From Paractinoplanes deccanensis (lineage in GTDB: Bacteria > Actinomycetota > Actinomycetes > Mycobacteriales > Micromonosporaceae), in NCBI RefSeq assembly GCF_016862115.1, contig NZ_BOMI01000063.1:62001-126000 (forward strand): a stretch of 64,000 nucleotides of DNA, written 5' to 3'. Positions 16,459-24,746 of this stretch are shown here, piece after piece. Under the pieces are notes generated by a model. It was not told where the DNA came from. It saw only the letters and a program-made list of their open reading frames with translations, and made no database searches. Positions within the stretch are counted from its first letter, which is position 1; the number at the start of each line of letters is the position of its first letter. The position numbers were made by a program, and so were the translations under genes.

Positions 16459-17938
16459 CGGCCGCGAGGGCGCCGGCCTCGGCGAAGTGTGCGGCACCGC
16501 TGACGGTCATGACCAGGCCGAGCACGACGACGACCGCGGCGGAGACGAGAGGCAGGCGGGCCGCCAGCGAGGCCGGGCCGGGCTTTTTGATCGCGCGGGC
16601 GCCGCTGACCAGCACGAGGCCGAGCGCGACGAGGACGGCGGCGAGGCCGGCGCTGAACGCGGCGATCATGCCGAGGCCGAGGGCGGTCCGGTTCAGCCCG
16701 GCGGCGAGGATCAGGATGCCGAGGGCCTCCGGGCACGGCAGCAGGCCACCCGACACGCCCAGCGCGGCCAGCGCACCTCGGCCCGCACCCGGCCCACTGC
16801 GGCGACCGAGGAGGGGGCCGTGGTGATGGCCGTGCTGATGGCCGTGGTCGCCGTCGCCGTGGGGGTGGCCGTGGTCGCCGTCGCCGTGGGGGTGGCCGTG
16901 GGCGCCGTGGCCGTCGTCGCCGCGGCCGTGGGGGTGGCCGTGCTCGTGGGTGTGGGCGTGCTCGTGGATGTGGCCGTGCGCGCCAGCGCGGGCGTGGGTG
17001 TCGGCGTGGCGGGATGCGCGGTGTGACCAGCGGTGCCGCACCACCCGCAGGCCCAGGATCAGCACGATCAGGCCGGCGGCCAGCTCCAGGGACGGCACGA
17101 GCACGTCCGGCAGCACGTGGCGGCCCGCCAGCAGGACGGCGGCGCCCAGGACGACGACCGAGGCCGTGTGCGTGACCGTGATGACCAGGCCGAGGAACAG
17201 CGCCTGCCGCCGTGTGCCCTTGCTGCCCACCAGGTAGGCCGCGAGCATGGCCTTGCCGTGGCCGGGCGTCAGCGCGTGGAAGGCGCCCAGCAGCGCGCAC
17301 ACCGCGAGCAGCACCAGCAGCGCCCACGGCGACGCGAGCGGGCTGCGCAGGGCGGCGAAGGCGCGGTCCTTCAGGCCGGGCGCGGCCGGCGCCTCGACGG
17401 CGGTGGACACGGCCGGCGGAGCCAGGTCGACCGTGATGCTGCGCCCCGACTCGCCGTGGTGGATGTCGGACGGCGCGAGCGCGGCGCCCCGCGCCAGGGT
17501 GACGCTCATCTGCACCGAGGTCGGCTGACCGGGCCGGTAGCCGTCCCGGACGGTCACCTGGCGGCTCGCCGCCGGCAGGGGCGCGGTGCCGCGCACGCTG
17601 ATCGTCCCGCCGCCGGCCGCCAGGAGGTCGTACGCGGGGTACGCCGCCGACGTGATCGTCAGCGGCTCGGCGCGCCCGTCCACCCGTACCGCCGAAGTGG
17701 CTCGGAGGGTCTCGGTGTGCGCGGCCGTCTCGCCGGCCGACAGCGCGCGGTCCCCGTCGGTGTCGACCGACCGCGCGAAGGCACCGGCCACCAGCGCGCC
17801 CGGCACGATGTCGATCTGCACCTCGAGGACTCCGGCGGCCGGTGTCACGTAGACCTGCTGGAGCACCTGGTCGAGCGGATGCGCCGCCACCGGCCCAGGT
17901 AGGAGCAGCAGGCCGGCCGCGAGCAGGGCCGGGCTCAG
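16448..17938 (-). CDS. Nickel/cobalt transporter, NicO/RcnA type, with histidine-rich loop
   Basis: The product has about 496 residues. A signal-like segment ends at 'GPVAAHPLD'; a soluble extracytoplasmic domain of about 190 residues follows, then six membrane spans. The first span group contains 'HALTPGHGKAML', a metal-path motif of the family. A loop of about 75 residues contains roughly 27 histidines in HGHPHGDGDH repeats, then 'GGLLPCPEALGIL'. These features fit NicO-type nickel/cobalt efflux or uptake systems. The start is uncertain: no ATG, GTG or TTG fits near the signal segment, and the best-placed codon is CTG at 17936-17938, overlapping the stop of the DUF3500 gene (CTGA). The gene follows the DUF3500 lipoprotein in one operon. 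Confidence 0.75.
   Translation of the reverse strand: MSPALLAAGLLLLPGPVAAHPLDQVLQQVYVTPAAGVLEVQIDIVPGALVAGAFARSVDTDGDRALSAGETAAHTETLRATSAVRVDGRAEPLTITSAAYPAYDLLAAGGGTISVRGTAPLPAASRQVTVRDGYRPGQPTSVQMSVTLARGAALAPSDIHHGESGRSITVDLAPPAVSTAVEAPAAPGLKDRAFAALRSPLASPWALLVLLAVCALLGAFHALTPGHGKAMLAAYLVGSKGTRRQALFLGLVITVTHTASVVVLGAAVLLAGRHVLPDVLVPSLELAAGLIVLILGLRVVRHRWSHRASRHADTHARAGAHGHIHEHAHTHEHGHPHGRGDDGHGAHGHPHGDGDHGHPHGDGDHGHQHGHHHGPLLGRRSGPGAGRGALAALGVSGGLLPCPEALGILILAAGLNRTALGLGMIAAFSAGLAAVLVALGLVLVSGARAIKKPGPASLAARLPLVSAAVVVVLGLVMTVSGAAHFAEAGALAAVIR
16844..16897 (-). repeat. 27-bp tandem repeat encoding the histidine-rich loop
   Basis: Two exact-looking units start at 16844 and 16871 and encode repeats of a His/Gly/Asp nonapeptide in the metal-binding loop of the NicO transporter. 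The unit length keeps the frame, so the number of histidines can change by slippage. Confidence 0.7.
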
Positions 17939-19032
17939 AGCGAGGCCCCGTAGTCGTTGTCCGGCTCCCGGTAGATCGAGTGGATGTGCGTGACGCCGCC
18001 GGCGTTCGCGCCCTGGCCCTGCTGGTGCGCGAACTCGATCGTGAAGCCGGGGCCCTGCACCCGGTAGTAGATCGGGTTGCCGATGGTCGTCGACCCGTAC
18101 CAGCCGAAGGTGGTCTTGGCGAGGTTGGCCGAGGTCATCGCCGCGGTGAGCTTGGCCGACGACTCCGACGTCACCAGTGGCGTGATCCACTGCGACAGCA
18201 GGGCCTGGAGCAGCGTCTTCTGCTCACTGGTGAAGGTGGACGCCTGGACGCCCTCCTGGGCGAGTGTCTTGCCGTCCTGGCCCGCGCCCAGCACGATCTC
18301 GGTGACCGCCGTGTCGAGGACCGCGGCCTTCAGCTGCGTCGCGTCGAGCGAGTCGACCAGCGCGAACGCCGCCTTCGTCTCGCCGCTGAGCGGCTCGACC
18401 GTCTTGCTGCTCTCCGTGTACGAGGCCGGCTGCGCGCCCCAGAGCGTCGGCGCGAGGGTCATCTCGTCGCCCTTCATCGTCAGGTTGACGGCGAGGTGGT
18501 GCCCGCCGTACTGGACCGTCCAGATGTCGGTCGCCGACGGCGTGCCGAGGATGCGGATCCAGTAGTGGTCCGCCCCGAAGTCGAGGTTCATCGTGGCGGT
18601 GGAGGCGAGCACCCCGTCGGCGGTCGTGATGCCGGCGACCTGGTTGTAGCCGTCGGTGCTCAGGCCGGCCTTCAGGATCGCCAGGACGGCGGCCTGCTGC
18701 TCGCCGGAGAGCTTGTCCATGCGCAGCCCGGCGCGCTCGAAGAGCTGGTCGGGCAGGTTGGACCACTGCGCCAGGTTGGCGGTGGTGCGCTCGCCCTGCA
18801 CGGTCGTCTTCTGCGTGTCGTCGAGCGTCGCCAGGAACGCGTTGGCCGCGCTCAGCACGGCCGCGGTCGCGCCGGTGGCCGAGCTCGTGGCCGTCGCGGA
18901 AGCGGAAGCCGAGGCGGTGGCGGTGCTCGACTCGCCCGCCTCGTCGTCGGAGTCCGAACCACATCCGGCGGGCAGCAGGAGGAGCGACACCGCACCGGCG
19001 TAGAGGAGCCGGCGCACATGAGAAGCGGGCAT
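17935..19032 (-). CDS. DUF3500 domain lipoprotein
   Basis: The product has 365 residues. A lipoprotein signal ends in 'LLLLPAGC' with the modified Cys at 24, followed by an Asp/Ser/Ala/Thr linker. Residues 50-365 match DUF3500 ('GWYGSTTIGNPIYYRVQGP' and 'HIHSIYREPDNDYG' near the end), a family found in many bacteria without a known reaction. Its histidines and aspartates near the C-terminus could bind a metal. The following NicO gene overlaps the stop, so the two probably work together, perhaps with the lipoprotein handling a metal or metal complex outside the membrane. Confidence 0.8.
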   Translation of the reverse strand: MPASHVRRLLYAGAVSLLLLPAGCGSDSDDEAGESSTATASASASATATSSATGATAAVLSAANAFLATLDDTQKTTVQGERTTANLAQWSNLPDQLFERAGLRMDKLSGEQQAAVLAILKAGLSTDGYNQVAGITTADGVLASTATMNLDFGADHYWIRILGTPSATDIWTVQYGGHHLAVNLTMKGDEMTLAPTLWGAQPASYTESSKTVEPLSGETKAAFALVDSLDATQLKAAVLDTAVTEIVLGAGQDGKTLAQEGVQASTFTSEQKTLLQALLSQWITPLVTSESSAKLTAAMTSANLAKTTFGWYGSTTIGNPIYYRVQGPGFTIEFAHQQGQGANAGGVTHIHSIYREPDNDYGASL

Positions 19033-19048
19033 AGGCGGACCTTAAGCA

Positions 19049-19115
19049 CGAATCGCCCGAGAGACCCCCTCAACCGGCCGGTCATCCGGCTTTCGGGTGG
19101 TTCCCGGGCGATTCG
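19049..19115. promoter_or_regulatory. Perfect 11-bp inverted repeat upstream of the DUF3500 gene
   Basis: CGAATCGCCCG (19049-19059) and CGGGCGATTCG (19105-19115) are perfect complements separated by 45 bases. The inner arm starts 17 bases before the ATG of the DUF3500 gene, so the element spans its promoter or leader. It could be an operator for a metal-responsive regulator bound at two sites, or a hairpin in the leader. There is no direct evidence for either. Confidence 0.45.
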
Positions 19116-19120
19116 CGGCT

Positions 19121-19152
19121 CCGCGTGGGGCGGCTGCCGTCACTCCACGCGG
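19121..19152 (-). terminator. GC-rich hairpin after the Ldh-family gene
   Basis: CCGCGTGG (19121-19128) pairs perfectly with CCACGCGG (19145-19152) around a 16-base loop, beginning 8 bases after the stop of the Ldh-family gene on the minus strand. No T-run follows, which is common in actinomycete terminators. Confidence 0.5.
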
Positions 19153-19159
19153 AAGATCG

Positions 19160-20212
19160 TCAGGAGTGCGACGGTAGCGGCACGTCGAGCTCCTTCGCTG
19201 CCGTTTCCAGTTCGGACCACACCTTTGCGGCAACCGGGATGCCCTCGGCGGCCCGCGTCGCGGCCACCGCGGCGCTGTTCTCGCCCGGGTAGCGGATCTC
19301 CGCGTCCTCCGGGGCCGGCGTCAGGCCCTTCACCGCGTCGAGCGTCGCACCGACCGCCTCGGGGAACGCCGCGGCGTCGCCGAACGCGGCCGGGCTCAGC
19401 GCGACGATCAGGGCGTTCTGCCGGTGCCGGCGGCCGTCCGGGTCGTCGCCGTGGAACGACGACACGATCGGCGCGCCCACCAGCACGCTGGTCAGCAGCT
19501 CGAACACGAGCGACATGCCCGCGCCCTTCGCCCCGCCCAGCGGCAGCGGCATCGTCGCGAGCGCCGGATCCGTGGTCGGCGTGCCGTCCGCGGTCGCCGC
19601 CACGCCCTCCGGCAGCGCCCTCCCGGCGTTGCGGTATTGGGCGATCTTGCCGAGCGCGATGCCGGCGGTCGCCATGTCGAGCAGCGCCGGCGGCCGGTCC
19701 CCCGCCGCCGGCACGGCGATCGAGAGCGGGCTGGTGGCCACGGCCGCGCCGCGGACGCCGGGATAGCTCATGTTCGGCATGCCCGCGACGAAGGCGATGC
19801 CGACGAGGCCCCGTGCGGCGATCCGGGACGTGTAGTAGCCGATCGCGCCGGTGTGCACCGTGCGCCGCACGCCGACCGCGCCGATGCCGTTGGCGCCGGC
19901 CAGCGTCACCGCCCGGTCCGCCGCGGCGGTCAGCGCGACCGGGCCGGGCGCCCGGTCGGCGTCGAGCACCGCCACCGCCGCGGCCGCGGACGAGAACGCC
20001 ATCGCGGGCGCCGGGTTCGCCTCGCCGGACGCGAGCAACTCGAGGTAGCGCGGCACCCGGGCGACGCCGTGCGAGTCGACGCCGCGCAGGGCGGCCCAGA
20101 CCAGCACCTCGCTGATGGTCCGCGCGTGCGCGGGGTCCTTGACCGCGGCGGCGAGCAGCGCGGTGGTGAACGACCGCAGCTCCTCGGCGGGGACGACGAC
20201 CTTGGGGGGCAT
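19160..20212 (-). CDS. Ldh family oxidoreductase (malate/L-lactate dehydrogenase type)
   Basis: The product has 350 residues, the usual length of this NAD(P)-dependent family, which is unrelated to classical lactate dehydrogenase. Typical stretches are 'RGVDSHGVARVPRYLELL' near residue 45 and the glycine-rich 'ALPLGGAKGAGMSLVFELL' region. Such enzymes reduce or oxidise 2-oxo/2-hydroxy acids, ureidoglycolate or related compounds. The gene starts 15 bases after the ThDP enzyme gene and is the last gene of a four-gene operon with the ALDH, the amidohydrolase and the ThDP enzyme, which suggests that it handles a 2-hydroxy or 2-oxo acid intermediate. Confidence 0.85.
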   Translation of the reverse strand: MPPKVVVPAEELRSFTTALLAAAVKDPAHARTISEVLVWAALRGVDSHGVARVPRYLELLASGEANPAPAMAFSSAAAAVAVLDADRAPGPVALTAAADRAVTLAGANGIGAVGVRRTVHTGAIGYYTSRIAARGLVGIAFVAGMPNMSYPGVRGAAVATSPLSIAVPAAGDRPPALLDMATAGIALGKIAQYRNAGRALPEGVAATADGTPTTDPALATMPLPLGGAKGAGMSLVFELLTSVLVGAPIVSSFHGDDPDGRRHRQNALIVALSPAAFGDAAAFPEAVGATLDAVKGLTPAPEDAEIRYPGENSAAVAATRAAEGIPVAAKVWSELETAAKELDVPLPSHS

Positions 20213-20227
20213 GTGTCTCTCCCAGAC

Positions 20228-21892
20228 TCAGCGCGAGACGCGCACGTTGACGATCGCGGTGGTGCCGCCGCGGACGGCCTTGAGCGCCCGGTCGAGGGCC
20301 GGCGCCAGCTCGTCGCGGGCCGAGACGTGCTCGCCGTGCATCCCGAACGGCTCGGCGAACGCGGACAGCTCGGGCTGCGCGCTCAGGTCGTTGCCGAGGA
20401 ACTCCCCGGTCTCGACCGCCGCTCCCTTCGGATAGAACCGCAGGTGGTTGAGCTTCATCGACAGGTACTCGCGGTTGTTGAAGACCACGATCAGCAGCGG
20501 CAGGTTGTAGACCTTGGCCGCGTCCAGCGACGGGATCACCGGGTTGTAGAGAGACGAGCCGTCGCCGACGGTCAGCACGACGGTCTTGTCCGGCCCGGCG
20601 AGCTTCACGCCGAGCGCGACCGCGATCCCCTGCCCGAGTCCGCCCTGGACGTAGAAGTACGAGTCCGGCGCCGACCGCTGGAGGTGGCGCTGCACGACGC
20701 GGCTGTGCGTGATGGTCTCGTCCACCACGACCGAGTCGTCCCCCGCGATCAGCTCGCGCAGGGTGGCCGCGACCAGCACCGGGTCGATGCCCTCCGCGGC
20801 GACCGCCTTCTTTTCGGCCGCCCGCACCGCGGCCTGCTCGGCGTCGTGCGCCGCGACCGCCGCCGGGCGGGCCGAGGCGGGCGCCGGCCGGGCCAGCGCG
20901 AGCAGCGTCGCCGCCGTGCCGCCCTCCAGGTACTGATCGGCGTTGAGCACCTGATAGGCGATGTGCGGCCGCTGCGGCACCTCGTCGATCACCAGGATCC
21001 TGGCCTTGGCGGGCGTGCGCGACGGCGGGTAGAACGGCGCCCGGCAGTTGACCAGGATGATCAGGTCGGCGGTGTCCACCCAGGGCTCCAGGTCGCCGCC
21101 GGCGTGCAGGGGGTGGGCGCGGGGGAAGTTCGCGCAGACCGCCGAGGGCGGCTCGACGACCGGGATCCGCAGCTTCTCGGCGAAGGCGACCAGCGCCGCC
21201 ATGCCGTCCGGCTCGCGGCCCACGGTCTCGGTCACGATCACCGGGTTCTCGGCCGCCGCGATGAGCTCCAGCGCCGCCAGCAGCTCGGGCTCCGGGCTGA
21301 CCGTCGTTCCCCGTACGGCCACCGGCTTGAGCGCACGCGGCTCCCACGGCTCCAGCAGGACCTCGAGCGGCACGTTGAGATAGACCGGCCCGGCCGGTGC
21401 CCGGGAGGCGATCTCGGCGGCGCGGGTGACCATGGCCGGCAGCGTGTGGACGCTGGCCGCCTGGTTCGACCACTTGGTCCACGGCGCCGCGAACGTGTGC
21501 GGGCCGCCGACGACGGAGAGGTTGCGATACCACTGGCCGCCCGGGTCGGGGCCCGGGCCGTCGCCGTACGTGGTCGACTCCGAGGAGGCGACGACCATCG
21601 GCACCCCGGCGAGCAGGGCGCCGTGCACCGCGTTGGCGCCCTGGAGCAGGCCCGGCCCGGCGTGCAGCAGCACACCCTGGGCCCGGCGGGTGACCAGGCC
21701 GTAGCCGGTGGCCATGCCGACCGCGACGGTCTCGTGCGTCAGGTCCAGATAGGCCGGGCACGGCTCGCCGTCGCGGTGCCGGCGCGCGATCGACTCCCAG
21801 ACCGGCGCCCACTCCGAGCCCGGCGACGAGAAGACGTAGTCGGCACCGGCGGCGAGGAAGGCCGCGAGGACCGCGTCGCCCCCGTCGGTCAC
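20228..21892 (-). CDS. Thiamine diphosphate-dependent enzyme (acetolactate synthase/benzoylformate decarboxylase superfamily)
   Basis: The GTG at 21890-21892 overlaps the preceding stop (GTGA), giving 554 residues. The three-domain ThDP plan is visible: an N-terminal PYR domain with the catalytic Glu in 'DLTHETVAVGMATGYG', a central domain, and a C-terminal PP domain with the ThDP/Mg motif 'GDGSSLYNPVIPSLDAA' ending in 'NNREY'. The superfamily decarboxylates 2-oxo acids or ligates two of them. Together with the neighbouring Ldh-type dehydrogenase and aldehyde dehydrogenase, a 2-oxoacid decarboxylase giving an aldehyde that is then oxidised is the simplest reading (inference). Oxalyl-CoA decarboxylase or acetolactate synthase remain possible. 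Confidence 0.8.
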   Translation of the reverse strand: MTDGGDAVLAAFLAAGADYVFSSPGSEWAPVWESIARRHRDGEPCPAYLDLTHETVAVGMATGYGLVTRRAQGVLLHAGPGLLQGANAVHGALLAGVPMVVASSESTTYGDGPGPDPGGQWYRNLSVVGGPHTFAAPWTKWSNQAASVHTLPAMVTRAAEIASRAPAGPVYLNVPLEVLLEPWEPRALKPVAVRGTTVSPEPELLAALELIAAAENPVIVTETVGREPDGMAALVAFAEKLRIPVVEPPSAVCANFPRAHPLHAGGDLEPWVDTADLIILVNCRAPFYPPSRTPAKARILVIDEVPQRPHIAYQVLNADQYLEGGTAATLLALARPAPASARPAAVAAHDAEQAAVRAAEKKAVAAEGIDPVLVAATLRELIAGDDSVVVDETITHSRVVQRHLQRSAPDSYFYVQGGLGQGIAVALGVKLAGPDKTVVLTVGDGSSLYNPVIPSLDAAKVYNLPLLIVVFNNREYLSMKLNHLRFYPKGAAVETGEFLGNDLSAQPELSAFAEPFGMHGEHVSARDELAPALDRALKAVRGGTTAIVNVRVSR

Positions 21893-22761
21893 GAGGCCAC
21901 CTTGTCGTTGACGGGCCAGTCCAGCACCTCGCAGATGCCCCTGCCCATGATCCACTCCAGCTCCTCCGGCGTGAAGTCGAAGTGCTTGGTGAACTGCTCG
22001 ATCGTCTCCACGTAGCTGAGGCCGTGACCCAGCAGGCGGGTGATGTCCGTGCCCCAGAAGCAGCGCTCCGGTCCCATCTTGTCGACCATCTCACGCACGT
22101 ACTTCTCGATGTTGAGGTTCGGGAAGGGCTGCGTGGAGTAGCCCGGGATGGCCGACACCTTCACGTAGATGTTGGGGTGCTTGTGCAGGTCGGCGGTCTC
22201 GGCGACCCAGTAGCCGATCGCGTCGTCCACGCAGCGCGCCATGATGCCCATGTGATCGATGATGATCTTCAGCTGGGGGTGCCGGGCGGCGATCGCGCCG
22301 AGCTCGGCCTTCCAGATCGGGGCGTGCACCATGGTCGGGATGCCGAGCTCCTCGGCGATCGGCCAGTACCAGTCGTTGGTGCCGTCGATCATCCAGTTGC
22401 GGTCGATCGGCCGGTGGAAGGTCAGGCGCGTGCCCTTGATGTACGGGTTCTGCGCGAAGTCCTTCAGCATGGCCTTGCCCTCGTCGGGCCGGTTCTGCGG
22501 GATCCGCGCCATGATGCCGAACCGCTCCGGGTACGCCTCGCACGCCTCCAGCGCGTAGTCGATGCGGTCGCCCTCCCACGACGGCGGCAGGATCAGGGCC
22601 CGGTTGACGCCGGCCTCGTCCATCAGCGCGAGGCACTCCTCGTAGCTGAACGGGTCTTCCCGGTGCCCGTTGAGGCGGATCCGCTCGCGCGCGCCCGGAA
22701 CCCACGGGCGGTCGGGCGTCTCTTCCTTCCAGATGTGCACCTGGGAGTCGACGACGAACAT
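21889..22761 (-). CDS. Amidohydrolase-2 family metal-dependent hydrolase/decarboxylase
   Basis: The product has 290 residues and the TIM-barrel pattern of the amidohydrolase-2 family. The first strand reads 'VDSQVHIW', with Gln in place of the first His of the usual HxH metal motif; later strands carry 'MVHAPIW', 'IIDHMG' and 'FWGTDIT' with the expected His and Asp. Members hydrolyse lactones such as 2-pyrone-4,6-dicarboxylate or decarboxylate aromatic and acyclic acids. It lies 12 bases after the ALDH gene and overlaps the ThDP enzyme gene. Its substrate is unknown, but a pathway role on aromatic or lactone intermediates fits the surroundings. Confidence 0.8.
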   Translation of the reverse strand: MFVVDSQVHIWKEETPDRPWVPGARERIRLNGHREDPFSYEECLALMDEAGVNRALILPPSWEGDRIDYALEACEAYPERFGIMARIPQNRPDEGKAMLKDFAQNPYIKGTRLTFHRPIDRNWMIDGTNDWYWPIAEELGIPTMVHAPIWKAELGAIAARHPQLKIIIDHMGIMARCVDDAIGYWVAETADLHKHPNIYVKVSAIPGYSTQPFPNLNIEKYVREMVDKMGPERCFWGTDITRLLGHGLSYVETIEQFTKHFDFTPEELEWIMGRGICEVLDWPVNDKVAS

Positions 22762-22773
22762 AGGGTGTTCCTC

Positions 22774-24222
22774 TCAGCCGAAGGTGATGGCTACGGTCTT
22801 GACGCGGGTGTAGAAGCGCAGGGCCTCGGCGCCCTGCTCCTTGAAGGCGGATCCGGAGCTGCGGAAGCCGCCGAACGGCTGGTGGACGTCCCAGCCGGAG
22901 GTGGTCGTGTTGACGGCGATCTGCCCGCACTCGACCTCGCCGGCGAAGCGGTGCGCGGCGTTCAGGCTCGTCGTGAAGACGGCGGCGGCCAGGCCGTAGC
23001 GGGAGTCGTTCACCTCGGCGATGGCCTGGTCGAGCCCGTCCACCACGCGCACCGCCACGACCGGCCCGAAGACCTCCTCGCGCCAGACGTCCATGTCCGG
23101 GCTCACGTCGGTGAGGATCGTCGGGTTGACGTAGCAGCCGTGCGCCAGCGCGCCCGCCGGGGCGTCGCCGCCCAGCTCGACCCGGGCGCCCTGCTTCACC
23201 GCGGTGGCGATGTCGTCGAGCACGCTGTCCCGGTGGCCGCGGCTGACCAGCGGCCCCACCGAGGTGCCCTCCTCCCGGCCGGGCCCGAGCCGCAGCGCGG
23301 CCACCCGCTCACGCAGCCGCGCGAGGAAGTCACCGGCGACGGCCCGCTCGACCAGCACCCGGCTGGTGGCGGTGCACCGCTGCCCCGCCTGGCCGAACGC
23401 GGCGGCGACCACTCCCGCGACGGCCTTGTCGAGCTGGGCGTCGGCGAGCACCACCGTGGCGTTCTTGCCGCCCAGCTCCCCCTGGAACCGCACGCCGCGC
23501 GCGGCGAGCCGGGCGCGGAGGTCGTCGCCGACCTCGTTGCTGCCGGTGAAGGTGACAGCGGCGAGGCGCGGATCGTCCAGCAGCGCGCCGGAGATCTCCG
23601 ACGTGCGCCCGGTGACCACGTTGAGCACCCCCGCCGGCAGCCCGGCGTCGTGCAGCGCCCGAGCCAGACAGAGCGTCGACGCGGGCGTCTCGCCGGCCGG
23701 CTTGATCACCACGGCGTTGCCCGCGGCGAGCGCCGGCGCCAGCTTGCGCGAGGGCGTGATCAGCGGGTCGTTCCACGGCGTGATCGCCAGGACCACCCCG
23801 ATCGGCTCCCGCTGGTAGGAGGTCCGCGTGTCCGGCCGGGCATCGTTGAGGAGCGCGCCGTACGGCTCCCGGCCGGCGCCCGCGTAGTACTCGAAGAAGT
23901 CGGCGCTCTTCTCCACCTCACCGCGCGCCTCGCCGAGGGTCTTGCCGTTCTCGGTGACCACGGCGAGAGCGATCTCGGCGGCTCGCACCCGCAGCAGCGA
24001 GGCGGCCTTCGCGAGGATCTTCGAGCGTTCCAGAGCGGGCGTACGCCGCCAGACCGCGAACCCGTCCGCCGCCGCCTCGTAGATCGCCGTCACGGCCGAG
24101 GCGGACAGCGCCGGCACCCGCACCACGGGCTCACGCACATCGACCGGGTCGAACACGTCCACCCACGCCCCGGCGCCGATCCACCGGCCCCCGGCCAGCG
24201 TCTCCATCGTTCGCACAGACAT
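22774..24222 (-). CDS. NAD(P)-dependent aldehyde dehydrogenase
   Basis: From the ATG at 24220-24222 (GAGGAGCG upstream) the product has 482 residues, the normal ALDH length. The active-site Glu lies in 'ELGGKNATVVL' and the nucleophilic Cys in 'GQRCTATSRV'; 'AITPWNDP' and 'VFGPVVAVRV' are further family marks. It oxidises an aldehyde to an acid in the cytoplasm. It is the first gene of the operon with amidohydrolase, ThDP enzyme and Ldh-family dehydrogenase, so it probably acts on the aldehyde made by the ThDP enzyme. It diverges from the small monooxygenase-fold gene at 24338. Confidence 0.88.
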   Translation of the reverse strand: MSVRTMETLAGGRWIGAGAWVDVFDPVDVREPVVRVPALSASAVTAIYEAAADGFAVWRRTPALERSKILAKAASLLRVRAAEIALAVVTENGKTLGEARGEVEKSADFFEYYAGAGREPYGALLNDARPDTRTSYQREPIGVVLAITPWNDPLITPSRKLAPALAAGNAVVIKPAGETPASTLCLARALHDAGLPAGVLNVVTGRTSEISGALLDDPRLAAVTFTGSNEVGDDLRARLAARGVRFQGELGGKNATVVLADAQLDKAVAGVVAAAFGQAGQRCTATSRVLVERAVAGDFLARLRERVAALRLGPGREEGTSVGPLVSRGHRDSVLDDIATAVKQGARVELGGDAPAGALAHGCYVNPTILTDVSPDMDVWREEVFGPVVAVRVVDGLDQAIAEVNDSRYGLAAAVFTTSLNAAHRFAGEVECGQIAVNTTTSGWDVHQPFGGFRSSGSAFKEQGAEALRFYTRVKTVAITFG

Positions 24223-24337
24223 CACCGCTCCTCGGAATCTGAAAAAGACCCTAGGAACGGTTCCGGCCGCTAACCATCCGTCGCGAGGCATCCAATGCTT
24301 GCGCCCCGCGCACGACGCGGAGTGCTGAAATCCCTCC

Positions 24338-24628
24338 ATGCCCTACGCCGTGATAGCGCACTACCGCTGCACACCACCGGACGTCGACCTGATCCGCGAG
24401 GCCCTTCTGGAGATGCGCTCCCACACCCGAGCCGAGCCCGCCAACCTGCTGTACGAGCTGCACACCGACGCGGACGACCCGGCAGCCTTCGTCATCTACG
24501 AGCAATACCGGGACCGCGCCGGATTCGAGGCACACGCGGCTTCCCCGCACTTCGCCGAATACATTCTCGGCGTCGTGCGCCCCCGTTTGACAGAACGCCA
24601 CGTCCTCTTCGGCGACGTCCTGCCCTGA
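24338..24628 (+). CDS. Antibiotic biosynthesis monooxygenase (ABM) domain protein
   Basis: The product has 96 residues and consists of one ABM ferredoxin-like domain: 'YAVIAHYRC' at the start, 'LLYELHTDADDPAAFVIYEQY' in the middle and a helix with 'HAASPHFAEYI'. Family members are cofactor-free quinol monooxygenases, heme-degrading enzymes or small binding proteins. It is the only plus-strand gene in this part of the island and diverges from the ALDH operon. A role with an aromatic or quinone intermediate is plausible but not shown. Confidence 0.85.
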   Translation: MPYAVIAHYRCTPPDVDLIREALLEMRSHTRAEPANLLYELHTDADDPAAFVIYEQYRDRAGFEAHAASPHFAEYILGVVRPRLTERHVLFGDVLP

Positions 24629-24641
24629 CCACCACAACACG

Positions 24642-24670
24642 AAGGCGGAGACCGAAGCGGCCTCCGCCTT
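24642..24670. terminator. Hairpin shared by the convergent ABM and MetE-like genes
   Basis: AAGGCGGAG (24642-24650) and CTCCGCCTT (24662-24670) are a perfect 9-bp stem with an 11-base loop. It lies 13 bases after the ABM stop on the plus strand and 77 bases after the MetE-like stop on the minus strand, so it can serve both transcripts. A T-run is absent. Confidence 0.6.
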
Positions 24671-24746
24671 GCGTCTTGTCTCGCGCCCGGCGCCATCACT
24701 CGGGGCCTTCACACGGCCGGCGCCGTCAGCCGGCCCCGCCCCGCGA

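Noticed and set aside
16799-17026. Val/Gly/Ala repeat protein on the plus strand
   Set aside because: It is the complement of the histidine-rich loop repeats of the NicO transporter.
17939-18190. Upstream GTG start for the NicO transporter at 18190
   Set aside because: It would overlap the DUF3500 gene by 256 bases and put a charged, non-signal stretch before the evident signal segment.
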